NCBI GenBank assembly: GCA_963726405.1
Contig: CAVSCF010000006.1
Coordinates: 62,001 to 126,000, forward strand
Source of the DNA: JAOUJD01 sp963726405
GTDB taxonomy: Bacteria > Pseudomonadota > Gammaproteobacteria > Burkholderiales > Burkholderiaceae_F
Length of the DNA: 64,000 bases
Direction: 5' to 3'
The position numbers and the translations under genes are program-made. The notes beneath the pieces were generated by a model. The model saw nothing but the letters and a program-made list of their open reading frames with translations. It made no database searches and had not been told where the DNA came from. Of the stretch, positions 42,589 to 51,867 are shown in pieces. The stretch's first letter is position 1; every line of letters starts with the position of its first letter.

Positions 42589-43059
42589 TTATCGTTTCCG
42601 CTTGAGGTTGAGCATGGTGCCACGGCAGTTGGCCGATCCGCACCGGCAGGCGTAGTTCTTCTTCAAGGTCGGCGTGATCCGCTCGTCGATCACCAGGCCG
42701 TAGTCGTAGTTCAGTTCCTCGCCGCGCTTGATGTCGCGCACCGCCTGGATGAAGACGCGGCCGTCGTCGGTTTCCTCGGTCTCGCAATTGGGCTCGCAGG
42801 AGTGGTTGATCCAGCGCGCCGCGTTGCCGCCCGAAGCCGCGTCGATGACCCTCTTGCCGTCGGACAGCGAGAAGAAGAACGTGTGGTGAGGATCGTCCGG
42901 GTCCGACGGCGGCCGGCGGTCGGCCTCCTTCCACGAGATCCTCTCGCCCCTGTATTCGATGATGCGTTCTCCGGCCTTCAGCTTCCGTGCGGCGACGACG
43001 CCGCGACCATGGATCTTGGAGTTCCTGACGATGATGCGCGGTTTGCGCGTGGACGGCAT
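42589..43059 (-). CDS. SET-domain protein-lysine methyltransferase
   Basis: 156-aa single-domain SET protein, an AdoMet-dependent lysine methyltransferase by family. Motifs: SKIHGRGVVAARKLKAGE, ARWINHSCEPNCE (AdoMet site), GEELNYDYG (catalytic Tyr) and a post-SET zinc motif CRCGSANCRGTML. All catalytic motifs are intact. Small SET proteins occur in several proteobacteria and chlamydiae; the substrate here is unknown. It starts at ATG 43059 and leads a short minus-strand operon with DUF1993. Confidence 0.9.
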   Translation of the reverse strand: MPSTRKPRIIVRNSKIHGRGVVAARKLKAGERIIEYRGERISWKEADRRPPSDPDDPHHTFFFSLSDGKRVIDAASGGNAARWINHSCEPNCETEETDDGRVFIQAVRDIKRGEELNYDYGLVIDERITPTLKKNYACRCGSANCRGTMLNLKRKR

Positions 43060-43140
43060 GGTTGAGGTCTTGGTTGGTTGAAGTGAAGGGTCAGGGGTGG
43101 GCAGTGCTCGTCGTGCGCCACCTGCAGCGGCGGTGCCCGC

Positions 43141-45219
43141 TCATTGCACGCCGACCAGCCGCCAGAACTCGGCCAGCGGGCTCGACTTCAGCACGTCGAG
43201 CAGGTTGTTGAACTGATCGGTCCACAGCGAGAACGCCGGGTTTGGCTGGATGGGTTCGGCAACGTCGAGCAAGGGATGGCCGAAGGGCGCTTCCGTGCGC
43301 GCGATCAGCACCCAGTCGGTGAGCGACGCGGACCCGCTTCCGCTCGGCGCGTCGGTGACGAGTCGAGCAGCGAGTCCCGAGGCCTGCGCGATGTTCGCAA
43401 GAACCGGCTTGAGGTCCAGGAACCGGTTCGAGATGTGGATGGCGAGTATTCCGTCCGGCGCCATGTGCTGCATGAACAGGTCGATGGCTTCTCGGGTGAT
43501 CAGGTGGACGGGAATCGAGTCGCTCGAGAAGGCGTCGATGGCGAGCACGTCGTAGCCTTGCGTCGCGCCCCGGGCGAGCTCGCGCTCCATCGACAGCCGC
43601 GCGTCGCCGATGACGAACTCCAGCTGCGAGGGCGAGGAGCTCAGATAGGAGAAGTAGTTCTTCGCGAGCGCGAGCACGTCCGGATCGAGCTCGTAGAACC
43701 GCACCGTGTCGCCGGCGCGGCCGTAGGCCGACAGCGTGCCGACACCGAGGCCGACGACGCCGAGCCGAACGGGCCCCGCCGACTGGCGGGCCTCGATCGC
43801 GCGGCCGACACCCGATGTGCGCGCGTAGTAGGTGCCGGGCTCGAGCCGATCCGGGGCGATGGTCGATTGCTCGCCGTGCAGGATCACCCCGTGCAGCAGC
43901 CGTCGCACCTGCAGGTCGCCCTTGCCCTGCTCGCGGACGCGCAAGGTGCCGTAGAAATTGCGGTGCATGTAGATGACGTCGTCGCGCAGGAACGTGAAAT
44001 AGTCGGCGCCGTACCAGGCGGTCGCCAGACTCGCCACAAGCGCGGGGCCGATCAGGAACTTGTTGTTCCAGACGACGACGATCGCCAGCGCGGCCAGGGC
44101 CATCAGCGCGAGCGGCAGCTCATACGTGGTCGGAAAGATGCGCGGGGCCAGCAGTCCGACGAAGAGGCCGCCGAACGCCCCGCCGAGGGAGATCGTCAGG
44201 TAGAACTGCGTGAGATAGCGGGGCGCGGGCTTGCGCAGCGCCAGTTCGCCGTTGCAGAACAACACCGCCATGAACATGCCGAGCGCGTAAAGCGGCACCG
44301 CGAGGCTCACGTCGAGCACGCCCTTGCCTGCCGAAAGGCCGGCGGCCATGCCGACGACGAACAGCAGCATGACGAACAGCATCCACCGCGCGTACCAGCC
44401 GCGCCCGCCGCGTCCCTCGAACGCGAGCACGAAGGTCAGCAGGTACAGCGACAGCGGCAGCACCCACAGGAAGGGGACCGACGCGATGTTCTGCGTGATG
44501 TGGCTCGTCGAGGCGAGCAGCATCACCGAGCCGAGGGCCGAGAACGCCAGCCACATCGCGTAGTCGCGGCCGGTGGGGGCGGGCCCGACAGGCGCGTCGG
44601 ACATCGTCGTGCCCGGATCGATTACATGAGGCGCGCTCGCCGCGCGAGCCGACGTCCATGCCGAAAAGGCGCAGGTCAGCACGAACAGGGCGTAGGCCCC
44701 GCTCCACACCAGCGACTGCGTGCGCGAGGTCGCGAACGGTTCGATGGCGAACGGGAAGGCGAGCAGGCCGATCAGCGAACCGAAGTTGGACAGGGCGAAG
44801 AGCCGGTACACCGTCTTCTCGGGAAAGTGCGGCGCGACCCACTTCTGCAGCAGCGGCCCGGTCGTCGACAGCAGGAAGTACGGCAGGCCGATCGTCGCGG
44901 TGAGCAGCATCAGGATGCGCAGTGCGGCGTCGGTGTCCGCGGTCGGCTTGAAGGCGACGCTCGGAATGATCGGCAGGAACAGCAGGCTGACGAGCAGCAG
45001 CGCGATGTGCAGGCGGGTCTGCTGGCGCGGCGCGAGGTGGCGCGTGATCAGGTGCGAGTAGGTGTAGCCGAGCAGCAGCAGCACCTGGAAGAAGACCAGG
45101 CAGACGGTCCACACCGCCGACGTCCCGCCGAACCACGGCAGGATCTGCTTGGCGATGATCGGCTGGACCAGGAACAGCAGGAACGCCGACAGGAGGATCG
45201 TCGAAGCGAAAAGCAGCAT
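43141..45219 (-). CDS. Membrane protein with spermidine-synthase-like domain
   Basis: 692-aa fusion. Residues ~1-430 contain ~12 hydrophobic helices resembling an MFS-like carrier (opening LLFASTILLSAFLLFLVQPI, PYFLLSTTGPLLQKW). Residues ~430-690 are a spermine/spermidine-synthase-like Rossmann domain: LGVVGLGVGTLSAYGR (AdoMet Gly motif), VRFYELDPDVLALA and YDVLAIDAFSSDSIPVHL. ATG 45219 is used. This fused family is common in proteobacteria; aminopropyl transfer has not been shown for most and other methyl- or propyl-transfer is possible. It precedes the SET gene by 81 bases. Confidence 0.87.
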   Translation of the reverse strand: MLLFASTILLSAFLLFLVQPIIAKQILPWFGGTSAVWTVCLVFFQVLLLLGYTYSHLITRHLAPRQQTRLHIALLLVSLLFLPIIPSVAFKPTADTDAALRILMLLTATIGLPYFLLSTTGPLLQKWVAPHFPEKTVYRLFALSNFGSLIGLLAFPFAIEPFATSRTQSLVWSGAYALFVLTCAFSAWTSARAASAPHVIDPGTTMSDAPVGPAPTGRDYAMWLAFSALGSVMLLASTSHITQNIASVPFLWVLPLSLYLLTFVLAFEGRGGRGWYARWMLFVMLLFVVGMAAGLSAGKGVLDVSLAVPLYALGMFMAVLFCNGELALRKPAPRYLTQFYLTISLGGAFGGLFVGLLAPRIFPTTYELPLALMALAALAIVVVWNNKFLIGPALVASLATAWYGADYFTFLRDDVIYMHRNFYGTLRVREQGKGDLQVRRLLHGVILHGEQSTIAPDRLEPGTYYARTSGVGRAIEARQSAGPVRLGVVGLGVGTLSAYGRAGDTVRFYELDPDVLALAKNYFSYLSSSPSQLEFVIGDARLSMERELARGATQGYDVLAIDAFSSDSIPVHLITREAIDLFMQHMAPDGILAIHISNRFLDLKPVLANIAQASGLAARLVTDAPSGSGSASLTDWVLIARTEAPFGHPLLDVAEPIQPNPAFSLWTDQFNNLLDVLKSSPLAEFWRLVGVQ

Positions 45220-45313
45220 GGATGGGCAGGCCGGAGAGGGCGGCGCGAAGCGCGCGATTGTCGCACGCGGGTCATGCCTCCTCGCCATGCGCGAGGGGGA
45301 AGGCGTCGTGCGG

Positions 45314-45514
45314 CTACTTGCGGAACAGCCAGATCAGCACGCTGATCGCAATCGACACGACGATCGAGGTCGCGAGCGGGAAGAAGAAGGAGAAGTTCTC
45401 CCGCTCGACGCTGAAATCCCCGGGCAGCCGCCCGAACGGGAGCTTCGACAGCCACGGCCAGGCGAGTCCGGCAAGCAGCAGGACCAGCCCGATGACGATC
45501 AGTGCGCGCTGCAT
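45314..45514 (-). CDS. DUF2905 small membrane protein
   Basis: 66-aa protein with two membrane helices: residues 4-20 and ~45-64. The intervening loop KLPFGRLPGDFSVERENFSF is the invariant DUF2905 signature. Function unknown. It lies downstream of topB on the same strand, with a 31-base gap. Confidence 0.9.
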   Translation of the reverse strand: MQRALIVIGLVLLLAGLAWPWLSKLPFGRLPGDFSVERENFSFFFPLATSIVVSIAISVLIWLFRK

Positions 45515-45545
45515 GAGCCCGATGCGGCAAGCCGCGGACGCGTTG

Positions 45546-48290
45546 TCAGCCTCGCGCGGAAGACTTGCGGGCGGCGCCGCCGGTCTTTGCCGCGGTCTTT
45601 CCCGCGGTCTTTCCCGTTGTCTTCCGGGGTGCCGTCTTGCGCGCGGGTACCTTGGCCGCCGTGCGCGTGGTCTTGGCCGGCCGCTTCGTCGCGCGCTTCG
45701 CCGGCGTCGCGTCCGGCTCAGACACGGCCGTGGCCTTGGCGGCGTTGCGTTTGGCTGCCTTCGCGGGCTCCGCCGCGTACTCGGCAGCGGGCTCGGTTGC
45801 GGTCGCGGCCTTGCGCGCGCTCTTGGCCGCGCCGCCGGCCTTGGCCGGGCGCGGTTCGAATTCGAATCCGATGGCGCCGTCGGGCTTCTTCACCAGGAAG
45901 GCGGAGAACTTGCGCCGGGTCCGGTTGGATACGAAGGCGCGCAGGACATCGGTGCGACCCGTCGACAGCAGTCTTTCCATCTGCGCGCGCTCGATCGGTT
46001 GCTGCAGGATGACCTTGCCCGATCGGAAGTCGCACGTCTTCCCGGCGCCCAGGCTCTTCTCGCACACGTAGGACATCGGCTGCTCGAACACGTTGGCGTT
46101 GCACTTCGGGCACGCGCCGACGGGCGTCTGGTCCGAGAAGTCGACGGGTTCGTCGCCGCCGTCCTCGCCGTTCGATTGCCCGAAGTCGAACTCGAGCTTG
46201 AACTCGGGGGTGATCTTCAACACCGCGGAGAACGGGCGTCCCATCTTGCTGATGAAGCCCTGCAGCGGGCCGACGGTGCGGTCGCGCAGCAACTGCTCGA
46301 CTTCCTCGACTTCCAGCGTGCGGCTGCCGGGGTGCTTGCCGATGGAGAAGTCGCACGAGGCGCAGGCAAAGCGCCGGTAGTTCTCGCTGACGACGCCGCC
46401 GCACTTGGGACACGGCGTCTTCAGCGTCGCCGGATCCTCGATGGGCACGGTGTCCGACTGGTAGCTCTTGGCCCGGTCGACGATCTTGCTCGTCATGCTG
46501 GAGATCTCGCGCATGAAGAGGTCGCGCTTGAGCTTGCCGCGCTCCATCTGGGAGAGCTTGTATTCCCACTCGCCCGTGAGTTCAGGAGCGGTCAGTTCCT
46601 GCACGTCGAGGCCCTTGAGCAGCGTCATCAGGTCGAAGGCCTTGCGCGTCGGCCGCAGGTCCTTGCCGTCGCGCACCATGTAGCGCTGGTCGATCAGGCC
46701 CTCGATGATCGCCGAGCGGGTGGCCGGCGTGCCGAGGCCCTTGCCGGCCATCGCCAGCCGCAGGTCGTCGTCCTCGATCAACTTGCCGGCGCCTTCCATC
46801 GCGGTGAGCAGCGTGGCTTCCGTGTATCGCGCCGGGGGTTTCGTGGCGGCTCCGACCGCCTTTACATCGGCGGTGCGCACGCGCTCGCCCTGCTCGATCT
46901 TCGGCAGCGAGCCCTGCTCCTCGAGCGCCTCGCGCCCGTAGATCGCCAGCCAGCCCGGCTCGACCAGGACCTTGCCCTCGGTCTTGAACGTGTGGCCTTC
47001 GACCTCGGTCAGGCGCGTGGTCACGAGGTACTCGGCGGCCGGGAAGAACACGGCCAGGAAGCGCTTGACGACGAGGTCGTACAGCTTCGCTTCGACCTCG
47101 GACAGGTGGTGCGGTGTCTGCAGCGTCGGGATGATGGCGAAGTGGTCCGATACCTTGGCGTTGTCGAACACCCGCTTGTTCGGCTTCACCCAGCCGGACT
47201 TCGTGATCCTCTTGGCGAATTCGCGGTAGGGAGTGCCGTCGGCGAGCACCTCCATCGTCTTCTTCGCGACCGCGACGTAGTCCTCGGGCAGCGCCCGGGC
47301 ATCGGTCCGCGGGTACGTCAGCACCTTGTGCCGCTCGTACAGCGCCTGGGCGATGGACAGCGTGGTCTTCGCCGAGAACCCGAACTTGGAGTTCGCCTCG
47401 CGCTGCAACGAGGTCAGGTCGAAGAGCAGCGGCGACATCTGGGTGCTGGGCTTGGCCTCCTCCGTTGCGGTGCCGGTCCTGCCGGAACAGGCGGCCGCGA
47501 TCGCCTCGGCGCGCGCTTCGTCCCAGATGCGTTCGGCGCGTGCGTCCGGGTCGTCGCCTTTCCTGAAGTTCGGTTCGATCCAGCGGCCTTCGTACGCGCC
47601 GCCCTTGGCCTCGAACGTCGCGCGCACTTCCCAGTAGTCGCGCGAAACGAACTTGCGGATCTTGTCCTCGCGCTCGGTGACGATGGCGAGCGTTGGCGTC
47701 TGCACGCGGCCGACGGTGGTCAGGTAGAAGCCGCCTTCCTTGCTGTTGAAGGCGGTCATGGCGCGGGTGCCGTTGATGCCGACCAGCCAGTCGGCCTCGG
47801 AACGGCTGCGCGCGGCGTCGGCCAGCGGCAGCATCTCCTCGTCCGAGCGCAACTGCTCGAACGCCTCGCGAATCGCCGCGGGCGTCATCGATTGCAGCCA
47901 CAACCGGCGCACCGGGTGCTTGGCCTTCGCCGCCTGCACGATGTAGCGGAAGATCAGTTCGCCCTCGCGCCCCGCGTCGCAGGCGTTGATCAGGGCGGTG
48001 ACGTCCTTGCGCTTCAGGAGCTTCAGCAGAGTCTTCAGGCGCGACTCGCTGCGCGCGATCGGCGCGAGGTCGAAGTGCGGCGGGATCACCGGCAAGTGGG
48101 TGAAGGTCCATTTGCCGCGCTTGACCTCGTACTGCTCGGGGGCGCGCAACTCGAGCAGATGGCCCACCGCGGACGACAGCACGTACTCGTCGCTCTCGAA
48201 ATATTCCTGATGTTTCGTGAAGCCGCCAAGCGCCCGCGCGATGTCCGCGGCAACGGAGGGCTTCTCGGCGATGATCAGTGCTTTAGACAT
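45546..48290 (-). CDS. topB: DNA topoisomerase III with basic C-terminal tail
   Basis: 914-aa type IA topoisomerase that relaxes and decatenates DNA. Toprim domain at residues 1-140 (MSKALIIAEKPSVAADIARALGG; INACDAGREGELIFRY), active-site Tyr in KVLTYPRTDARALPED (~318), cleft motifs TVGRVQTPTLA and GKGLGTPATRSAIIEGL, then Cys zinc-ribbon repeats near 600-760 (CPKCGGVV, CPKCNANV). The last ~110 residues are Ala/Lys/Thr-rich and lysine-repeat-like, as in several betaproteobacterial TopB proteins. Start ATG 48290 (ATG 48299 adds three residues). No clear Shine-Dalgarno site is seen; a hairpin/T-tract ends within a few bases of the start. Confidence 0.95.
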   Translation of the reverse strand: MSKALIIAEKPSVAADIARALGGFTKHQEYFESDEYVLSSAVGHLLELRAPEQYEVKRGKWTFTHLPVIPPHFDLAPIARSESRLKTLLKLLKRKDVTALINACDAGREGELIFRYIVQAAKAKHPVRRLWLQSMTPAAIREAFEQLRSDEEMLPLADAARSRSEADWLVGINGTRAMTAFNSKEGGFYLTTVGRVQTPTLAIVTEREDKIRKFVSRDYWEVRATFEAKGGAYEGRWIEPNFRKGDDPDARAERIWDEARAEAIAAACSGRTGTATEEAKPSTQMSPLLFDLTSLQREANSKFGFSAKTTLSIAQALYERHKVLTYPRTDARALPEDYVAVAKKTMEVLADGTPYREFAKRITKSGWVKPNKRVFDNAKVSDHFAIIPTLQTPHHLSEVEAKLYDLVVKRFLAVFFPAAEYLVTTRLTEVEGHTFKTEGKVLVEPGWLAIYGREALEEQGSLPKIEQGERVRTADVKAVGAATKPPARYTEATLLTAMEGAGKLIEDDDLRLAMAGKGLGTPATRSAIIEGLIDQRYMVRDGKDLRPTRKAFDLMTLLKGLDVQELTAPELTGEWEYKLSQMERGKLKRDLFMREISSMTSKIVDRAKSYQSDTVPIEDPATLKTPCPKCGGVVSENYRRFACASCDFSIGKHPGSRTLEVEEVEQLLRDRTVGPLQGFISKMGRPFSAVLKITPEFKLEFDFGQSNGEDGGDEPVDFSDQTPVGACPKCNANVFEQPMSYVCEKSLGAGKTCDFRSGKVILQQPIERAQMERLLSTGRTDVLRAFVSNRTRRKFSAFLVKKPDGAIGFEFEPRPAKAGGAAKSARKAATATEPAAEYAAEPAKAAKRNAAKATAVSEPDATPAKRATKRPAKTTRTAAKVPARKTAPRKTTGKTAGKTAAKTGGAARKSSARG

Positions 48291-48302
48291 TGAATCCATG
48301 CA

Positions 48303-48329
48303 GAAAAAGAAACCGCCGGATCTCGGCGG
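48303..48329 (-). terminator. Intrinsic-terminator-like hairpin just before topB
   Basis: On the minus strand CCGCCG-AGATC-CGGCGG is followed by TTTCTTTTTC, ending 4-13 bases before the candidate topB starts (48299, 48290). It is the expected shape of a Rho-independent terminator for the upstream smg transcript, yet it occupies the topB leader. Either topB has a promoter inside this short region or the hairpin acts as an attenuator. Confidence 0.6.
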
Positions 48330-48367
48330 CTTCTCGTTGGTCTTTTTTAGGATAACAGCGTTCAGTC

Positions 48368-48674
48368 CTCGTGTACGCGACCCCTTCGGGGCCGCACGTG
48401 CACTCGGACTGCTACGCGCGCAGTCGCGCGCGCTCTGATCGTGTCGGTCGAGCTTCGGGCGGCCGGGCGCTCGACCGAACTGCAACTGCACCGCACCCAC
48501 CCTGCCCTCACGCCTGGCGGGAGGGTTACGGCACCCCACGGTTCAGTCGGCACAGCATCTCGGGGAGGGGTGCCGTGCCGTTGAATACAGGCGAGCGCCC
48601 GGCCGCCCGAAGCTCGCCTGTCTAACTAATCGGAGCGAGTGCACGTGCGACCCCGAAGGGGTCGCGTACACGAG
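48368..48674. repeat. 307-base nested inverted repeat between smg and topB
   Basis: Outer arms of 39 bases (48368-48406 and 48636-48674) are inverted copies with one mismatch; each itself contains ACCCCTTCGGGG-type dyads. Inner arms of 24 bases (48450-48473 / 48592-48615, GAGCTTCGGGCGGCCGGGCG...) and 10-base innermost arms (48528-48537 / 48567-48576, ACGGCACCCC) are also inverted. A minor hairpin GACTGC/GCAGTC lies at 48407-48425. No ORF is supported inside. It ends 6 bases from the smg stop. The structure fits a MITE-like element or an extended cruciform; no target-site duplication was identified. Confidence 0.75.
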
Positions 48675-48680
48675 CGACGC

Positions 48681-49139
48681 CTAGTGGATCGAGTGCTCCC
48701 CCCCGTCGTCGAGGAGTTCCTCGAGGAGGAGGACGTCGATGTCGGCCTGTTGGCTCCAGAGCACCATGAGCACGATGACCTTGAGCATTTCGAGGTCGAT
48801 CGGCGCTTCGTCGGTGGCCAGTGCGCGTTCGATGACGATCTCGCGCTGGGTCGGTGTCAGTTGGCCGGCGTGCTCCAGGAAGCTCAGGAAATTGATGGCC
48901 TCGGTGCCGAGCCGGTCGACTTCGACCTTGGCGTAGATGCGGAAGGCGTCGTCGCTCTCGGGTCCGACGGCGATCGATTCCTGGGTGATCTGCTCGAGGC
49001 CGGAAAGCCAGGCGAGCGCTTCGGAGATTTCCTCGTCGTCGAATCCGGCGGCCGTGAGCCGCTTCGTCAGCGAGTCGGCATCCGGGCACGCATGCAGCGC
49101 GCCGTAGTTTTCGTAGAGGTAGACGAGGACGTCGAACAC
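48681..49139 (-). CDS. smg: Smg (DUF494) family protein
   Basis: 152-aa protein of the Smg/DUF494 family, always small and of unknown function, found next to dprA in beta- and gammaproteobacteria. GTG 49139 gives the standard start (V)FDVLVYLYENYG, preceded by GAGGAAC; other landmarks are CPDADSLTKRLTAAGFDDEEI and SIRIYAKVE-like AFRIYAKVEVDRL. Ends LLLEELLDDGGEHSIH. It lies 52 bases after dprA, same strand. Confidence 0.92.
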   Translation of the reverse strand: MFDVLVYLYENYGALHACPDADSLTKRLTAAGFDDEEISEALAWLSGLEQITQESIAVGPESDDAFRIYAKVEVDRLGTEAINFLSFLEHAGQLTPTQREIVIERALATDEAPIDLEMLKVIVLMVLWSQQADIDVLLLEELLDDGGEHSIH

Positions 49140-49191
49140 GTTCCTCGGAATGTATGCGACGCCAAAGGGCGTGTAAAGCCCCGGCGGCCGA

Positions 49192-50298
49192 CTACCGCAA
49201 TCTCTGGTATCTGTTACCCGGCAGACGCTCAACATATTGGGCCAGCTCGAGTTCGAGCAGGGATGCCGACAGTTCGCTGGCGGGCCGGCCGCTGCGCTCC
49301 GCGATGGTGTCGAGGTCGACCGGATCGTGGCCGATCAATACGAGCAGCGGGTCCTCCGGTGCGCCGGAGTCCGCGACCGGCGCTTCGCTGCGGCGCCGCT
49401 CCCCCGGCGCGCGCACACCGAGGTCCTCGAGGACGTCCTGCGCGGATTCCACGAGTTTCGCGCCGTCACGTATCAGGCGATGGCATCCCTTCGCCAGCGG
49501 GGAGTGAATCGAACCGGGAATCGCGAAGACGTCACGCCCGGCTTCGGCCGCGAGCCGTGCGGTGATCAGCGAACCCGAGCGCAAGGCAGCCTCGACGACG
49601 AGCACGCCCTTGCTTAGGCCCGCGATGATGCGATTGCGGCGGGGAAAGTTGTGCGCGATCGCCGGCGTGCGTAGCGGAAACTCCGAGACGACGACACCGT
49701 GCGTCCTGATTTCCTGCGTCAGCGCCCGGTGGCTCGACGGGTAGACGAGATCGGCCCCGGTCCCGACCACCGCGATCGTCGAGGCGTCGCCTTCCGCGGC
49801 GAGCGCTCCGCGATGGGCCGCCGCGTCGATGCCGAGCGCCAAACCGCTGACCACGGTGACTCCCGAGCGGGCGAGCGCCGTCGCGAAGCCTTCAGCGTTC
49901 GCCACGCCCTGCTGCGTGGCGTTGCGGCTTCCTACGATGGCGATCGCGGGGCGGTTCAGCAACTCGAGCCGCCCGATCGCGAACAGAACGACCGGCGGAT
50001 CGGGCGTTGTCAGCAGCGCCTGCGGGTAGTCACGGTCGGCGAGCGTCAGCAACGCGTGCGTGGTGGACGCGGCCAGCCAGTGCTCGGTGGCGTCCGCGGC
50101 CGATTGCGCCTCGGGTCCCGGCGGCTGCGCCAGTTCGCGCGCGAGCGGCTCCGGAACGATGCGCAGCAGCGCCGGCAGCCCGGCCGCGAAGATCGCGTCG
50201 GGCAGGCCGAATACGGAAAGGAGCTTGCGGGCGGTGCGCGGCCCGAGGCCGGGCGTGAGAATGAGGCGGAGCCACGCGGCGCGCTCGGCCGCCTGCAT
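49192..50298 (-). CDS. dprA: DNA-processing protein DprA
   Basis: 368-aa DprA/Smf, which loads RecA on incoming single-stranded DNA in transformation. An N-terminal helix-hairpin segment (LILTPGLGPRTARKLL) precedes the Rossmann-like core: AIVGSRNATQQGV, VVSGLALGIDAAAHRGAL and NFPRRNRIIAGLSKGVLVVEAALRSG. A C-terminal winged helix begins at ~300. ATG 50298. Its presence shows DNA-uptake machinery may exist elsewhere in the genome. It is followed by smg, preceded by a LysM protein gene with a 13-base gap. Confidence 0.96.
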   Translation of the reverse strand: MQAAERAAWLRLILTPGLGPRTARKLLSVFGLPDAIFAAGLPALLRIVPEPLARELAQPPGPEAQSAADATEHWLAASTTHALLTLADRDYPQALLTTPDPPVVLFAIGRLELLNRPAIAIVGSRNATQQGVANAEGFATALARSGVTVVSGLALGIDAAAHRGALAAEGDASTIAVVGTGADLVYPSSHRALTQEIRTHGVVVSEFPLRTPAIAHNFPRRNRIIAGLSKGVLVVEAALRSGSLITARLAAEAGRDVFAIPGSIHSPLAKGCHRLIRDGAKLVESAQDVLEDLGVRAPGERRRSEAPVADSGAPEDPLLVLIGHDPVDLDTIAERSGRPASELSASLLELELAQYVERLPGNRYQRLR

Positions 50299-50311
50299 GT
50301 CCGCCCCGGCC

Positions 50312-51556
50312 TTACTGGACGTTCAGCGGGCGCAACGGCTGGCGCAGGACGCGATCGGCCTCGGTCTCGCGCGGCACGTTCACATTGACCGAGAGATTGT
50401 CGCCCGGGTTCGATGCGCGATCCCCGACTTCAACCGGCATGGTGCCGCGCTGGATCAGCGCGTACGAAATCGTCGGGAAGACGCGGAAGACGAAGGCGAG
50501 TCCGACCTGTTCGTCCGGGAGCTTCACGAACTCGCGGCCCGGCGCGGTGCGGTCCAGGCGCGTATCGCCGACGCGCCACAACTGCAGGACGTCTCCGATG
50601 GTCAGGCCGTCATTGGTGCCGCGGCTCAGCGTGATGATCTGGCCGCCGCCGGCATAGCGCACGCCGTCGTAGATCGAGATCACGCGGGCCTCGACGGTCG
50701 AGTCCGGACGCTTGGGCACGTAGCTTTCGAGCCGCTGCTTGTCCACCGGCAGGATGCGGTCGCCGATGCCGATCTCCTGCTTGCTCGTGTCGATGCGGAC
50801 CTTGGCGACCTCGCCCGGACGGACCATGTTCGCGATGCCGAGGTAGAACGCCTCATACGCAATCGGGTTCTTGCGAACGGTGTCATCCGGGTCGTACAGC
50901 GGACGCAGCGGGCGGAAGACGTTGTAGCTCACGGCCGGGTTGCCGGTGATGCCACGCGCATAGGCTTCGTCGCCGCGGCCCACGTACACCCGGCCCTCCT
51001 GTGTGGCGACGATCCGCGGTGCGCTGTCCATGGCGCCGCGATCCAGTACGAGCGGCTGCGACAGGAAGGGCTCGATGAGGCTGTTCGGAATGCTCGGAAT
51101 GGACAGACGCTGGGCGTCGAGGTCGCGAATCCGCGGCTCGAGCTTGCCTGCCGCCGGATCGCCATCGGGCGCGCCGCCGCCGCCGGCCCCTGCGACCTGC
51201 AGCCGTGCCCGACCCCCCTCCTTGATGAGCAGCAGTTCCTGCCCTGGGTAGATCAGGTGCGGGTTCTTGACCTGGTCCTTGTTCATGCCCCACAGCTCCG
51301 GCCACCGCCACGGGCTGGTGAGGTACATGCTCGACAGGTCCCACAGGGTGTCGCCGCGCTTCACGGTGTAGCGCTCAGGCGCATTGGGCGCGAGTTCCGC
51401 CAGCGCCACGCCGGCCTGGGCGACCTGCTCGGCCGTGCTCTGCTGCTGAGGCGTGATGGGGTAGCGGCTCGTGGCCGACTGGGCCAGTGCCGGACCCGTG
51501 CCGGCCGCGAGGCTCAACACGGTGAACGCCAAAACGCCCGTCTTAGTCTTGTTCAT
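50312..51556 (-). CDS. Exported LysM-domain protein
   Basis: 414-aa periplasmic protein. Signal peptide at residues 1-26 (VLAFTVLSLAAGTGPALAQ); one LysM domain at ~60-115 (YTVKRGDTLWDLSSMYL, HLIYPGQELLLI) that should bind peptidoglycan. The C-terminal ~280 residues hold repeats of short beta segments (RVYVGRGDEAYARG, RVISIYDGVRYAGGGQIITLSRG). This protein is regularly located between dprA and def in betaproteobacteria; function unknown. ATG 51556 with CGGAGCTTGG before it is used; ATG 51571 is nearly as good. Confidence 0.85.
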   Translation of the reverse strand: MNKTKTGVLAFTVLSLAAGTGPALAQSATSRYPITPQQQSTAEQVAQAGVALAELAPNAPERYTVKRGDTLWDLSSMYLTSPWRWPELWGMNKDQVKNPHLIYPGQELLLIKEGGRARLQVAGAGGGGAPDGDPAAGKLEPRIRDLDAQRLSIPSIPNSLIEPFLSQPLVLDRGAMDSAPRIVATQEGRVYVGRGDEAYARGITGNPAVSYNVFRPLRPLYDPDDTVRKNPIAYEAFYLGIANMVRPGEVAKVRIDTSKQEIGIGDRILPVDKQRLESYVPKRPDSTVEARVISIYDGVRYAGGGQIITLSRGTNDGLTIGDVLQLWRVGDTRLDRTAPGREFVKLPDEQVGLAFVFRVFPTISYALIQRGTMPVEVGDRASNPGDNLSVNVNVPRETEADRVLRQPLRPLNVQ

Positions 51557-51867
51557 CCAAGCTCCGTTCATGTCGGCTCCCGCCCGGCCGCCCCGTGTTT
51601 TGCGGCCCGCCCCCTTGAAGTTTGGAGGGCGCGCTGATATCTAACACAGGGCATCAGATTCTGACCCTATCGTCTTGATATCGCAACGGATACATCCCGA
51701 CAAAGGGCGATGCCAAACGGCTGTGCACAGGCCCCGGGGGCCCCTGGTACGAAGTGCAGTGTGGGCCCAAACCACCGCAGGCCGGGGGCCAAAAAGCACG
51801 GTGAGTACGGGGGATTAAAGCGAATTGCTGCGCGCCGCGGCATCATTGCGGGCGAGGAGATCCTGAA
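51557..51867. other. Divergent intergenic region between the LysM gene and def
   Basis: About 310 bases with no supported gene. It must carry promoters for both directions. I see a palindromic GATATC pair (near 51634 and 51676) and a relatively AT-rich patch at ~51635-51690, but no clear -35/-10 pair, terminator or RNA gene. Confidence 0.5.

Noticed and set aside
45222..48293. Very long open frame opposite topB.
   Set aside because: Low-complexity antisense frame; topB is unambiguous.
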